Source: Sperchopsis tessellata
Lineage: Eukaryota > Arthropoda > Insecta > Coleoptera > Hydrophilidae
Direction of reading: 5' to 3'
DNA length: 27,904 bases
Assembly: GCA_033557685.1 (NCBI GenBank)
Contig: JAWQRN010000606.1
Coordinates: forward strand, 1-27,904
Shown: one piece after another, positions 9,195-20,560 of the stretch
How positions within the stretch are numbered: the stretch's first letter is position 1
Layout of the letters: each line of letters opens with the position of its first letter
Position numbers and translations under genes: made by a program
Notes under the pieces: generated by a model
Database searches by the model: none
What the model saw: only the letters and a program-made list of their open reading frames with translations
Told to the model about the DNA's origin: nothing

Positions 9195-11130
9195 AAACTC
9201 GTCACACTACCAACTAGAACTCCACAATAAACTAACAAATGTGGAAAATGAACATAGACAGCTTGGAAGAGAAAAATGAAAAATGATATCAACAAATTAG
9301 TGAGAAACATTTACCATATAAACAAAGATAAAAATAGGAACAAAAATGAACGTATTAAGCCGGAAACGAAAAAAAAAAAAACTGATAGCGCAGATACATG
9401 ACAAAAGGAACACCGGAATATACACAAATTAACAAAATTGTAAAGAAGAAAATAAGAGAAGATGTAAGGACCTTCAATACGGAATTAAAAAAGAAAGTTA
9501 TCGAAAAGAACAAGAATATGAAAATCATCAAAAGGAAATATCCAGGAGAACAAATCTGAAATAATAAAATAGTCGAAAACTTTTATAGTATTCCCAAGTG
9601 AACCCTGAACCTCTAACTGCAACATCAAGACAATAATCTTAAATCTGAGGAAATACCCGCCATCAACGCAAAAGAGATACTACTAGCGCTAACGCGAATG
9701 AAGAATATCAAAACACCAGGGGAAGACGACATAGTCATCGAACTGATAAAATATGAGGGCACAACCACCCTCGAAGCCTTGAGAGTACTATTAAACAAGT
9801 GCGTTGAAGAGGGAAAAGGAAACTTGGTAAAACGCGCAGGTGGTTTAACTGGGGTCGACAAATGCAAAATAGGTAGTTATCGCCCTAAAAGCCTTTCATC
9901 ACATCTATATAAATTACTAACCAAAATTACAACAAACAGACTTACGAACAAACATGACGATTACCAACCACCAGATAAAGCCGGGTTCTGCAAGGGTTAC
10001 AGCACCTACGAGTACATAAAATCCGTACGCATAATAATTAAAAAATGCAAAAATCTCCCACTGCATGTTGCTTTCGTTGCCTACAACAAGGTCTCTGACT
10101 CAGTGAATCTATGGGCAATATTCCAAGCGATGAATAACTCAGGAAAATACTCTAGATACAAAATCCTACTCCAAAGCATATACGATAAAGCAACCCTGGA
10201 AGTAAACATCACTGAAGATCTCAAAAAGGGAAAAATATCAATAAGAAGAGGAGTGAGACAGGGGGACACCATCTCATCAAAACTTTTTACTTTTTAGTTG
10301 GAGGATATCTTCAAAAATATGGTGGGATTAGAAGGGAATTAAAATCGATGATAAACATTTGACTCATCTGCGCTTTGCCGATGACGTCGTGTTATTTAAT
10401 CACGACATCGAGCTACAGGAAATGCTAGCAGAGCTCCAGGTAAGATCAATAGAAATAGATTTATAAATTAACCTGGAATAAGATAATGAGCGTAGAAAAC
10501 ATCAATATACAGAAGAACAACGAAACCATTGACTCAACAGATGAGTATGTCTACCTAGGATATAAAGTTAAACTCGGGAAAGAAAATCAAATGGCGGAAA
10601 TAAACAGGTGAATAGGCCTAACGTGGGAAACTGTAGGAAAGTTAGGAAACTTACTAAAGATCACAACTATCCGAACAAATCTGCTGGAAAACGTGTTTAA
10701 CACCTGTGTACTCCCGGTTATGATGTACGCAATGGAAAGTATGTCACTCACAGTGAAATCGGCAAATAAGCTCAGAACAACCCAAATAGCCATATAGATT
10801 CTCGGGGTACACTTAAGAGACCACACTACAAACGAAGAAATATGAAGAAAAACTACGATGGAAGACGTCATAGAAAACATTGCAAAGCAGAAATGGAGAT
10901 GGGCAGGGAATATCTCTCGTTAAGACAACTCTAGGTGGACAAAGCGCATACTACAATGAAGACCAAGACCACATAAAAGGAGTACAGGAAGACCACCACA
11001 ACGTTGGCAAGATTATATAAAAGAAAGAGCAGGAAAGAAATGGTATCAACTAGCACAAAACAGGTGTCAGTGGAAACAACTAGGGGAGGCCTACATCTTG
11101 GAGTGTATTGTGAAAGGCTACTAAAAAAAG
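9195..11130 (+). pseudogene. RTE-type non-LTR retrotransposon, linker plus reverse transcriptase to C-terminus
   Basis: Begins in the linker after the endonuclease: YQLELHNKLTNVENE, then EYTQINKIVKKKIREDVRTF and KYPGEQI. Next KEILLALTRMKNIKTPGEDD (KNGKAPGEDG type) opens the RT region, followed by GSYRPKSLSSHLYKLLTKI, KAGFCKGYST, VAFVAYNKVSDSVN (expected FVDY.KAFDSV), ISIRRGVRQGDTISSKLF, and the catalytic FADD at 10374-10385. Then EYVYLGYKV, VLPVMMYAMES, KQKWRWAGNISR, RSTGRPPQRWQDYI, and the C-terminal QWKQLGEAYI (about 11070-11098), a signature of insect RTE elements. The uninterrupted part is 9698-10297; stops and shifts break the rest, including a TAG right after SSKLFTF. The first domain, an AP-like endonuclease, is missing. 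Confidence 0.9.
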
Positions 11131-11814
11131 AAGAATAGACAGAAAAAAGATCGATTGATCAATTTTCCTTTATTAAAATGTAATCGGTAATTTGTATTTA
11201 TTTATTTTTATTTAACGTCGGCCTATTTCCGCTGCTATGAACACCAAGGCTTGAAATGTACTAATTTTATGTTATTTTTTATATTAATCAAAATTCACAA
11301 ACTACCATTGTTATTATACGATTACAACCGACCTTCTACGCCTTCAAAAATTCATTGATCTCCAAATTTAACAGTATAGAAGTGGACATCTCCTAGAATG
11401 TCATTTTTAAATTTTTATCTTTTAAATATATATTGATATAGAAAATAACTAATCTGCGACATATTTTATTATAAAATAACATTTTATGTATAATTTATAA
11501 GACTCGGCAAGTTGCGAATTTACAAACACAAATTTCTAACACATAATTTAGTAGTGATACGAGAAAAACTATTTATTTATAGATTTGGTGAAATCAGTTC
11601 ATATATTTCAGGTATACGATAATTTGAACTTTATCTGTCGTTCTCAGTTCATAGGTTTTATTGTTTAGGCAAAAATCCTTGATTTAAAATCATATGCAGG
11701 GATTCACTTGTTTTCTAATATTACTTGTCAACATTTACTATCAGAACGTAAAATCGTATGACAAGTACGCAAGGAAGTGACATATTTTTTAAATTGTATT
11801 GAGTAACTATACCG
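11131..11814. other. AT-rich spacer
   Basis: Stops in all frames, several TTTAT runs near 11197-11215. Part of the first 40 bases is probably the 3' tail of the preceding RTE element. Nothing else recognised. Confidence 0.4.
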
Positions 11815-12360
11815 AACTGCTGCGGAGATTGCTATACACGGGACTCCCGGATGTATACGCCCACGTCATCAGAAGTTTCTGTCAGTAGAGAGGAAGCGGC
11901 GTCGATTAGTAGTCATAAGGGCAGGCATACCGTAGGCTAGAGTCACCATCCTGTTTACTCAGTTCTAGTCGCGATGGAAGCGTTTATACAGCGCATCAAG
12001 GTTATGTGCAGGAAAGCGAAGCGATCGTCTTCTCTTGAAGACGCGTTAGCCAGATGGTTCTCTTGGAATTATTCAACGCTGACAACCCTCTGAAGGGTAC
12101 AGCCAAATACCTAGGCATTATCCTAGATAGGCGACTGAACTATCGGAGCCACATGGGCTCTGATCTATGTAAGGCAATCGGTCTATTCTGCATGCTTTAT
12201 TCCCTGTTAAACAGCCGGTCAAAATTATCTGAAATGCTTGCAAGTATTCCAGAATAAGCGAGCCATAACTGGTGCGCACGTCTTCGTTCAAAATCGAACG
12301 CTGCATCGCGATCTTAGATCGAAACGATATTCAGTATTTCGTCTCGCTTACCATTTCATT
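11815..12360 (+). pseudogene. Jockey-type non-LTR retrotransposon, RT fragment with internal deletions
   Basis: Pieces in order: LLYTGLPDVYAHVIRSF (about 11830-11880, the Jockey LL..G.P..L...I.SF block), RAGIP with a stop where PQG is expected and ILFTQF (11919-11967), then a gap with the catalytic YADD box lost. From 12054 the frame has LKGTAKYLGIILDRRLNYRS and LLNSRSKLS (the VKYLGV.LD..L.W..H and LL...S.LS blocks). A second deletion removes the expected Y....PI..YG..VW segment, and the frame resumes as LQVFQNKRAITGAHVFVQN and LHRDL (12230-12310). Both deletions keep the order of the family, so this is a decayed single copy. GC content is above its surroundings. Confidence 0.82.
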
Positions 12361-13280
12361 TGAGTTCATATGAAGATTTATGGACAAGTGTCCTATTTTT
12401 TATTGTATTAAATTATAATCTCCGTTAATGAAACAGTTAGAGAAAAATAACTATTACTTAGTGATTCAATTACTCGAGCCTATCGAACTTTTATAACATG
12501 CGATGTATGCCTTTAACATATTAAACTCTTCATAATTTTCGAAGTAAACTACAATACACGTTTAACTGCTTGGCTATTTCATTAAAAGTTTTCTCTCGAT
12601 ACTTATTGTTGGAATTTTTATATATATAGTTTGGCATATTCTTTATTTGTCATGTTTTAGTGAAATATCACCAAGAACCTGTACAGCGAGGAATAAAAAT
12701 ACGGAAAAATACATATTATGTTTACATTACAAAAATTTAAATAAAATTTTACAACGGTAACTATTCTCAGATATTTCACAATTCTTTGTGATATTAATTT
12801 ATCATTTAATACTACTGATTATGAGACACATATATAAATTTTGAAAATATTCCTTCCATCTTTCTCTTACTTTCAAATAACTCTAATTTATTTCACCCTC
12901 CTCGCTCTTAGCTTCAGTTAAATTTCCACCATTTGTTTTTTTTTGTAACCCATTATGTTGCATGGACGAACTGATCCCGTTTTTTAATTTTTGAATCCTA
13001 ACTGGCAAAGAAGAGCTTAATTCGTCCTCCCACACTTACTTGTCTCATTGCCCAAAATAAGAATTCGACACATATTAGTTTCCCAATTCAAAAATTGAGG
13101 TTAGTTTATTCTTGTGTCGGTAGAAACGAATTAAATAAGATGAATGGAGGTTGCCCTCTAAGTTGGTGAACTTAGTTCGACGGTCGTTAATGAAGGTCTC
13201 TGCAATGACATTTATTCATAACTTGACAATTGCGCTTAGAGTTTTTTCGCATTTCAACATTTTTTTGAATGGAAAATAAA
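12361..13280. other. Spacer without recognisable gene
   Basis: AT-rich. No coding or RNA signature was found. Its last 130 bases (around 13150-13280), with GTTGGTGAACTTAGTTCGACGG, may be the 5' flank or untranslated leader of the piggyBac copy that follows, but I could not find a clear TTAA-flanked terminal inverted repeat. Confidence 0.35.
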
Positions 13281-14714
13281 ATGTTTAGTAAAAGAAAACT
13301 AATAGAGGCAGAACTGCAAGAAATATATTTAGAGAATGAGGAAATTGAAGAAGATAGTGATAGTGACTGGGACAAATAAATTGAAGTAACAGTGCTGGGT
13401 CGGATGAAGAAATAAAAGATTTATTACCTATGTCAAGCAGTGAAGACAGCGAAGGAGAATTTTATGAAACTGCACAAGTTCCAGATTTATGGATGTCGGG
13501 ATCACCTACAAGTAATGAACTTTTCGCATTTGAGGGTACACCTGGTATCAGTGATGCTATTGGAAACGTAAATAAAAATTTTTGCAAATATTTTAGTGAA
13601 GATTTATTGAATATTATTATCCAACAAACAAATTTGTATGCAGAACAATTTATAGAAGAAAATAAGAAAAATCTAGAAACGAGTAGGCATTCTAGGAGTA
13701 ATCGTTCGAAAACGATATAATGTGTTTTTTCGCACTACAAATTGTACAAGCTGATGCCCAAAGCCCGAGAGAGGTATTATATTTTCTACCAGACCAAGCA
13801 TTGAGACACTATTCTTTCGTGCAATTATGTCACAACGAAAATGTTTGCTAGTAAAAATGTCTTCACTTAAAAAATAACAAAAAAATTGTCAAATCTGGGA
13901 TGAATTGTTTCAATTCATCCTAGATTTGACAAATTAAAAAAAAGAACATAAAAATTGATGATAATCAAATGCTCTTCAAAGGGAGGCTTTCGTGGAAACA
14001 ATATATACCTTCCAAAAGATTACGGTTCGGAATAAAACTCTACAAATTGTGCGGGTTTCTATTGTCGTACATTTGGACGTTTATTATTTATACTGGGAAA
14101 ACTACTGCTTTAGATGAAAAATATAAATATTTAAACATTTCTGCCCAAGTATTGATGCTATTAGTTGGACCGCTGGTCAATAGAGGCTACTGTGTAATTT
14201 TGGATAATTTCTACAATTCTATTGCCTTGACAGAACAACTAATCATCAACAAAACCAACTGCTTTGGGTCAGAAAGGAACTAACGGAAGAGTTAATAAAT
14301 AAGAAACTGAATAAAGGCCAATCACAATCTTATAACAAAAATATTCTTATGAATTGAAAGGATAAAAAGGATATATTTATGATATCAAAGATCCATAAAG
14401 GGCGCCTTATAGAAAATGAAGTAAGAGGAAAAAAATTTCAAAGCCTGATTGTGTTCATGAAAATAATGTAAATATAGGTGTCGATCGGTTGGATCAATGC
14501 ACTGAAGCATAATAAAATACAAGAAAACGAAAAAATCCCAGATTTTATCCCTCCTACAGTGCAAAAAGCAGCATCTACTTGAAAGTGTCGAATTTGCTGC
14601 AATAGGGTAGATGCCGATGGGAAAAAATTGCGAAGAGAAACGTGAATTTATTATCAGGTCTATAACGTTAACCTTTGTGCAGTACCATATTTCCGCTTGT
14701 ATCATATCAAATAG
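13281..14714 (+). pseudogene. piggyBac-family transposase, decayed
   Basis: Cut-and-paste DNA transposase of the DDE_Tnp_1_7 type, normally inserting at TTAA. The ATG at 13281 opens an acidic N-terminus (MFSKRKLIEAEL, EEIEEDSDSDWD) ending at a stop. The frame at 13430-13720 has FEGTPGISDAI and ETN-like QQTNLYAEQFIEEN. The frame at 13969-14283 has LFKGRLSWKQYIPSKRLRFG, YIWTFIIYTGK and GYCVILDNFYNSIALTEQL. Later pieces are KDKKDIFMISKIHKG, VNIGVDRLDQCTEA, and the cysteine-rich end KCRICCNR...NVNLCAVPYFRLYH, with the stop at 14712. The three catalytic aspartates are visible (about 13957, 14203 and 14483). Several frameshifts, a hairpin and probable deletions between 13720-13950 and after 14500 make it inactive. 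The second cysteine pair of the zinc-binding end is partly lost. Confidence 0.9.
13886..13932. repeat. 22 bp inverted repeat (hairpin) inside the piggyBac remnant
   Basis: TTGTCAAATCTGGGATGAAT with two more bases (13886-13907) is the reverse complement of 13911-13932 with one mismatch, separated by only three bases (TTT). It sits between the N-terminal and catalytic pieces of the transposase. The segment can also be read as coding (IWDELFQFILDLT), so it may be coding sequence later made palindromic, or a small foldback insertion. Confidence 0.85.
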
Positions 14715-16449
14715 TATCATAGGATTTAGTTTGTTTGTTTTCTTAGATACAATTTAATTGTTTATTAATATATTTTAAACATATGTCACATTCTTAAAAA
14801 AAATGTTCTACGTCACTAATTTTTCTTTTATTCATATAAACTGTTGTTTTTCATAACAGGAATATGTTATCTCAATAAGAAAAAAAAATCAGTTTTGGCG
14901 AAATTAATGTGCCATTTAAAGTGTTAATTTTATTTACCCACATTCAGAACAACTTCTTATTTCCATCAAATTCATTCCTTTTTTTTATCTTTTCTTTCCT
15001 TTACAATGTTTTTAGCGATACTTTTTTCACGGTTTCCTCTCGAAACAACCTTATCGTGCACAGCTTTCTAAAAATCATCATTGCACGATACATCACCTTT
15101 AATTTTTCCCACTTTAGTTGCCCTCCACATGTAGAATCAACACACTAAAGACACTCATATTATAATACTAAAATAAAATGAACGTTGCACATAATTTCTT
15201 ACATCAATATTTTCCAACAGTACATTTTTGTCATAAATCATTACTTTTCCATGTAGTCTTCTTTTACTCAACAAATTTTTCTTAATTTAAAATTTGGACT
15301 ATTTGTTATTTTATCTTTTGTGGTGTAATTATAACCAGGTGTGATGGTGGAGACAACTAAAGAGTGATCTGTAAATGGCAGTTTTCAAATATTAACATTA
15401 TTAAAAAAAATAGCTAATTAAAAAATAAAGTGCCCGATATTCACAATCTTCCGTGTTGGTACGTAGTCTATCGTCATGAAGTTCATTACAAAACACACCT
15501 TTCATTTGATTTTTCTTCGATGAAAAAGGCTTTCATTAGCGAAGTCTAACAGGTGATAATATATTTGGTCCATTGTAATAATAACAATGGGACACGTACT
15601 TATAAAATATAAACGAGAAGACATATTGTACAATTTACCTTGTAGAAAATTATGTCTCTTAGCGCGCGTGCTAGTCGTATATTAAGTTTCCATATTTAGA
15701 CACATTTAGTGTTATTGTGCTGACTGGAGAAGGCTCTCTTACAAAATCATGATTTAATTGTATGTTAACAAATTGTCACTGCTTTACATACATTTGCTAC
15801 ATAATAATACGTTTAAACTTGACCCGGCCCCAAATAGCGGGTGTGCTCTACTGAACTTTGTTACAGTTTAAGGTTGACCCCTGATACATGTACTTTTACC
15901 AGTGATAAACGACATTCTAAAATGTAAAGTGTTATCACTTAGTGCTGTTTGACACTTATTTGTGTTCTGGTTATGGTTGAACAATAATATATTAAAAAAC
16001 TTCCTTCTAAAAATGTTGATGTTTAATAAAGGCAAATCAGTGGCCGTTTAATTCTAGAAATTTCACAATAAAATGTATGCGAATTACTGGATTTTTTCTC
16101 TCGAGTTTTCTATATATGTCCAGTGGCGAATCACGCTTGCATGGCTGAACATTTTTCGGGACCCCTTAAAAAATAAATTGATTTCTGATTAGTAGTATTT
16201 ATTACCATTTTATAAAAGTTAAATTAAAAAAAAAATAATTTCATGTTCTATTCAATTCAAATTTCCACATTTTTTATAATAGCCTGTGTTGAATTTAAGT
16301 TATTTCCATAATAATTATTTATTATTTGCAGAAGGAATTAGATAAATATACATATATTTTACTGTGATATCCTTTAAATAGTATTTAACTACATTTACGT
16401 TTAAGACGGTTACAATGGACATGCTAAACATTGTTTAGAAATTATTTAC
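14715..16449. other. Long AT-rich spacer; possible solitary hAT-like end near 16120
   Basis: No gene recognised in 1.7 kb. The open frame at 14909-15148 is T-rich coding noise. CCAGTGGCGAATCACG at 16119-16134 looks like one terminal inverted repeat of a hAT element (CAGTGGCG start) but no partner was found nearby. A locally GC-rich patch lies at 15823-15855 (GACCCGGCCCCAAATAGCGGG), of unknown meaning. Confidence 0.35.
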
Positions 16450-18188
16450 TAAAAACCTAGTCTTCAGGACAAACTATAAAAGAAGAAACAATCAAATGTA
16501 TATGACAAACCAAATAAACATACAGCAATTTAAAATAATATATACTACACACAAATCAAGCCACAAGGGGGAACTAGTAAAATGCAGGCAAGTAAAAACA
16601 GGGAAAGCAAGCCATGCATAATGAAAACAAACACAAGAAGAAATACGAACTCGAAAATAATTGCAGATGATAGGAAACCCAATATACATCAGTTAAAAAC
16701 AAACAAGAAAACAAAATCAGAAGTGAAAATCTACCTAGTTAATAATTCCAGTCTGGAAGTCTGGAAAACTATAAACAGCCTAAGGCATGGAAAGACTACT
16801 ATAGTGACCTACTGATAGAAAAGCGAATAGAATACACAATTCGATGCATATGTAGTATTGGAAAATGAAATAGAGCAGATTACGGTAGAAGAGTTAAAGA
16901 AAGCTCTACAGATAATGACAATTAATAAAGCACCAGGGCCAGGTTATCTGCCTAACGAGTTGCTGAAACATGCCACAGCAAGAACGCTAGAAACAATTCT
17001 GCAATAAATATAATAAATAAATAAATCAGAATGGAAAATTTCCCATATAAACTCCATTTACAAAAAAAGAAGTAGAATGCAAAGGAAGATAACTTCATGT
17101 TACGTTTATAGTTCTAAGGTAAGCTTTTGATTCCGTTCCCCTTCAAAAGCTATGGCGTACCCTAGAATAAGCGGGCATAAATATAACGTATATAAACGCA
17201 GTAAAAGCACTATATAGAGAAAACCAAGCTGTAGTAAATGTTGGAAACCAAGTCTCTTCACCATTTTCGCCTTCGATTCGAGTAAAACAGGGTTGCTGCC
17301 TCTCCCTTACCCTTTTTAAAATTAACCTGGGTGCGGCCTTAAAACATTAGATTAGAAAATGTATTCCGACGGGAACATGGCTGGGCGAGAGCCCGATATA
17401 CACGATCCTTTTTGCAGATGATCAAATAGTTATTGCAGAAGATCAGCAGGATATGACATACATTCTAAATAAACTGATAGAGGAGTACAATAAGTGGGAC
17501 TTAGAGGTAAATACAGAGAAGACGCAATATATGGACATATGAGCAAAAGGTCGGGATATAGCAGAATAATAAAAAAAACGTTAGTCAGTACGAATATCTG
17601 GGAGTCACAATATGCGAAGATGGAAGAGACGACAAGGACATAATGAAAAAATAGGCAGAGGAAAGAATACGACAAAAACAGTACATCCAATCTTGTGGAA
17701 TAATAACCTATCCAAAGAGATAAAAATAAATATATTTAAAACAATAATAGAACCAGTTATGGCATATGGGTCGGAGATATAGGTTATCAACAAGAAAATG
17801 AATCAAAGATTACTCTCGGCTGAAATAACGTATTGGAGAAGATGCTGTGGCCTAACATTGTATGATCACGTTAGAAATGAAGACATACGAGATAAAATGG
17901 CAATGAAAGACACTATTATAGATAATATAAATGAAAAGCAGTTAAGATGATTCGGACATCTGCGTAGAATGAGGGAAGATAGAATACTAATAAAGGTATG
18001 GAACTGGACTCCAGCACAAAGAAATAAACGAGGGAGACCTCGGAAGAAATGGATAAACAACATAGAATGTGAAATGAAAAATAGTGGCTTACAAGAAGAT
18101 TATTGGAACGATAAGAATAAATGTCGCTTAAGATGCGAGAAGCGGCAGTAGCTGCAAATACTCGCTATAATAATAATAAAAATAAAGT
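16450..18188 (+). pseudogene. RTE-type retrotransposon with 5' segment, RT and C-terminus
   Basis: Starts with the segment shared with 3250-3540, then WKDYYSDLLIEKRIEY, ELKKALQIMTINKAPGPG and PNELLKHA (the RTE linker ending in NGKAPGPDG), EWKISHINSIYKKRSRM, then a jump to SFDSVPLQKLWRTLE (about 17128-17168), so the front of the RT palm is deleted. It continues INAVKALYRENQAVVNVG, VKQGCCLSPTLFK, the catalytic FADD at 17411-17422, LEVNTEKTQYM, YEYLGVTICEDG, IEPVMAYGSE, and finally FGHLRRMREDRILIKVWNW, RGRPRKKWINNIE and CRLRCEKRQ, stop at 18149. The 3' end runs into a TAATAATAATAA tail (about 18165-18180), typical of RTE elements that end in a short microsatellite. At least a dozen stops and shifts. 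Confidence 0.88.
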
Positions 18189-18437
18189 TAGCACAGCCCA
18201 AAAAACAAGGGAGGCTTTAGTGACAATTTAGGTTATAAACCTTTATTAAAAAAAAAAAACAGAAAAACAACCCAACTAAGGGATGAAAAATTGCTAAAGC
18301 ATCGTGGAGAAAGAAAACATCCATATGAAACACAACTTTATGAAAGCATAATGAGTACACTTTACATTCATCGTAATTAATGACCTTTAGAGCAATTAAA
18401 TGAACAACCAAAACATGCCAACGTCTATTGGAAACAA
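18189..18437. other. Spacer with a poly-A run
   Basis: AT-rich. Contains 12 consecutive A at about 18249-18260. A short open frame reading RGERKHPYETQLYE (about 18304-18345) is of unknown origin. No recognised element. Confidence 0.3.
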
Positions 18438-18749
18438 CCACTTGAAGAGCCGCAAAGTTGTTTGTCACAAAACAGGCTGAAAAGTCGTTTGTGTTCTCAT
18501 AAATCGGATATTAAACTGAAAAAAAAGTTCATGCGGACTGGCAGTACACTCTATTCCACTTTCCACTTTCCCGATTTTGAAAATGTGTCTGTTCTGTACT
18601 TTGAACCTCTTAAGCAAAGACGCAATTTTCTGGAAATGTGTTACATTACAAACAATAAAACCTTCATGAATTTTAAGAGTGATACAAAATTTGTCAGAGG
18701 TATTTTCCGCTTTGCTGGAGTCGAAGTCGGATCAAACATAAATAAATAG
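18438..18749 (+). pseudogene. Penelope-like element 4: GIY-YIG C-terminal fragment
   Basis: The frame from 18462 reads NRLKSRLCSHKSDIKLKKK (the R.KSRL.EHKSD block after YIGQT of the GIY-YIG domain), a TAL..H-like segment altered to TLYSTFHFPDFENVSVL, then RRNFLEMCYITNNK and MNFKSDTKF, ending at 18749. In PLE proteins this region has the form F...VLY.E....KR..LEM.HI......MNF..DT..L. The GIY and YIG strands upstream are not found, so it is a 5'-truncated scrap. It is clearly diverged from the other three PLE copies here, for instance from FEMSHILGNPRSMNF in PLE 3. Confidence 0.82.
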
Positions 18750-18826
18750 TGTTTGGTTTGTTTCCCTCTTTTTGTTAAAATTTCTTATTTTTACATCTGA
18801 CTATTGTAACGCAGTTTATTTCCCAT

Positions 18827-18858
<32 letters not shown>

Positions 18859-18867
18859 TATATATAC
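18750..18867. repeat. (TA)n microsatellite, left of the minus-strand RTE element
   Basis: Alternating TA from 18827 to 18866 with one interruption (TATAAATATA). It abuts the 3' end of the minus-strand RTE element. 18750-18826 is T-rich 3' flank of the PLE fragment. Confidence 0.9.
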
Positions 18868-20505
18868 AGTATTTCTACAGCTGTTGCTGTCTTCCTTCTC
18901 TCAACCTCCACCTCCACGTATCCCGGTCTATCCAGTCGTCATCTTCTAGTCCTCTTCTTTCCATTATTTCGTCTACTTCATCTCTAAACGATCTTCTTGA
19001 TCTCCTTCTTTTCCGTTTTTCTGCAGGGCTCCAATCCGTTACTTGCGCTATCCATTTCCCTCTATCCGCTCTACTAACGTGGTCATACTACATCCGCCTT
19101 TTGTCCTCAATATAACTAAGTGTATCCGTTTCCACTCCTATTCTTCTTTTTATCTCCTCGTTGGTTATTCTGTCCACTCTTGTCACCCCATAGTTTCTCC
19201 TCCAGAATACCATCTCCATTGAATTCATTTTGCTTTTGTGTTTCTTATTTATTACACAGTTTTCTGCTCCGCAGGTCTTTATGCTATGGACAATTGTTTT
19301 ATATATTCTCGTTTTTGTGTTTCTTGTTATGTGCTTGTCACATAGTACTGATTTCAGTTGTTTGTCCTAGTCTGTTTTTGATTTCGTCTTCTGTGGTTCT
19401 ATTTTTTTGAGATTACAGCTCTTCCCCTTCTTCTTTCGTTGTTGTTAGATATTCTGTCTTATCAAAGTTATCTCCAGTACTCTTCCTCAAATTTCCGCAG
19501 CATAAAACTGCTATCTTCTTCATCCTGCGCTATTACCACCAGGTCATCTGTAAAGCTTAGTGTGTATACATTTTTATCTCTAATTTTTGAGCTGGTTCTA
19601 GGAATATTTTAAAAAGTGTTGTTGACGTGGATTATCCTTGGAGAAGGCCCATGGTTGTTCAGAAGCTATTTAATAGTTTGCTTCCCACCTTTCTACATAC
19701 TTTATTTTCTCTATAAAGTCGTTTTCTAGCCGCTATCCAATTCGATATTTCAGTTTGCTCCATAGCCTCCCATATTTTCTCTCTTGGGATCTAGTCATAC
19801 GCCTTTCTTAAGTCCACAAATACCAGATGTGCCATTTCCCTTCTTCTTCGTCTCATTTATAATGAACATTTTCATTTTAAGTTTCTCAAATTCTCCTACC
19901 ACTTTTTTGCCTTTAGTTCTCCATCCTTGGACATTCCATTCCTGAGCTTTCTTTCTTTTTCTCTTTTCTTTTTGCGTCGGTTGAGATTAAAGTCTGGGTT
20001 TCGTAGACCCTCTGCAGAAATGCCCCTCTCCGTATCCGATCGGGCTCCCTCTAATAGAAGTGTGGATTTCCACCCGGGGATTATTTACAAGGTTTTTCAT
20101 CTTGCATAAGGCCAATTTTTCCACTTCATTGTGCCAGGGTGCTACATTCAGGCGCCTAAACCCCCTGCTGAAAGACCCATATATTCAGCCGCCCACTCTA
20201 GATCAGACGCTATTGGCAGCCGCCTATTCTGGATGCAGGCACTGCTCTATTTATCCTTGACTCTCTGTACTGGTTAGACGTGTTGGGGAGTGTTCGTGGT
20301 TCATCCGCCCTTTTTTCCATTGAAACGTAATGTTTTCGTCTGCCATTCAGACCGTTGACCTGTTTTCACCTGTACCTTAGGGAAGGGCCCTTACTGGATG
20401 CTATCAACCGAGCCAGTTGAATCCAGGTTTTTTTTAACGAGGTTGGTACTCTCCGCCCGTCCTCTTTTCGCATCCTGACTTGGGACAGGCAATGGTGGAG
20501 TTCAT
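18868..20505 (-). mobile_element. Internally deleted RTE-type retrotransposon between two (TA)n arrays
   Basis: Reading on the minus strand from 20505: a GC-richer 5' region of about 550 bases, partly open (ERGISAEGLRNPDFNLNRRK near 20015-19965), then EWNVQGWRTKGKKVVGEFEK and INETKKKGNG (19945-19838), the very start of the AP-like endonuclease. It passes straight to HLVFVDLRKAYD (19833-19796), the RT palm, so most of the endonuclease and the RT fingers are missing. Then REKIWEAMEQTEISNWI, LYRENKVC, a GLLQG box, FTDD at 19543-19554 (usual FADD altered), YGVTRVDRITNEEIKRR, and the C-terminus EIMERRGLEDDDWIDRDTWR. The element ends where (TA)n begins. It has the two ends and lacks the middle, as a non-autonomous derivative would. 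Confidence 0.85.
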
Positions 20506-20517
20506 TTTATTTATATA

Positions 20518-20559
<42 letters not shown>

Positions 20560-20560
20560 A
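20506..20560. repeat. (TA)n microsatellite, right of the minus-strand RTE element
   Basis: TTATATATAT then an uninterrupted alternating TA run to about 20557. Same repeat type as 18827-18866 on the other side of the element, consistent with insertion into a TA array. Confidence 0.9.

Noticed and set aside
11860..11882. CTGATGA and GAAAC close together on the minus strand
   Set aside because: GAAAC precedes CTGATGA instead of following it, and the segment is Jockey coding sequence on the other strand.
16119..16140. CAGTGGCG resembling a hAT terminal inverted repeat
   Set aside because: No partner repeat, no 8 bp duplication and no hAT transposase remnant in the window.
18217..18468. 83-codon minus-strand open frame
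   Set aside because: Antisense to AT-rich spacer with a poly-A run; translation is low-complexity phenylalanine and leucine.
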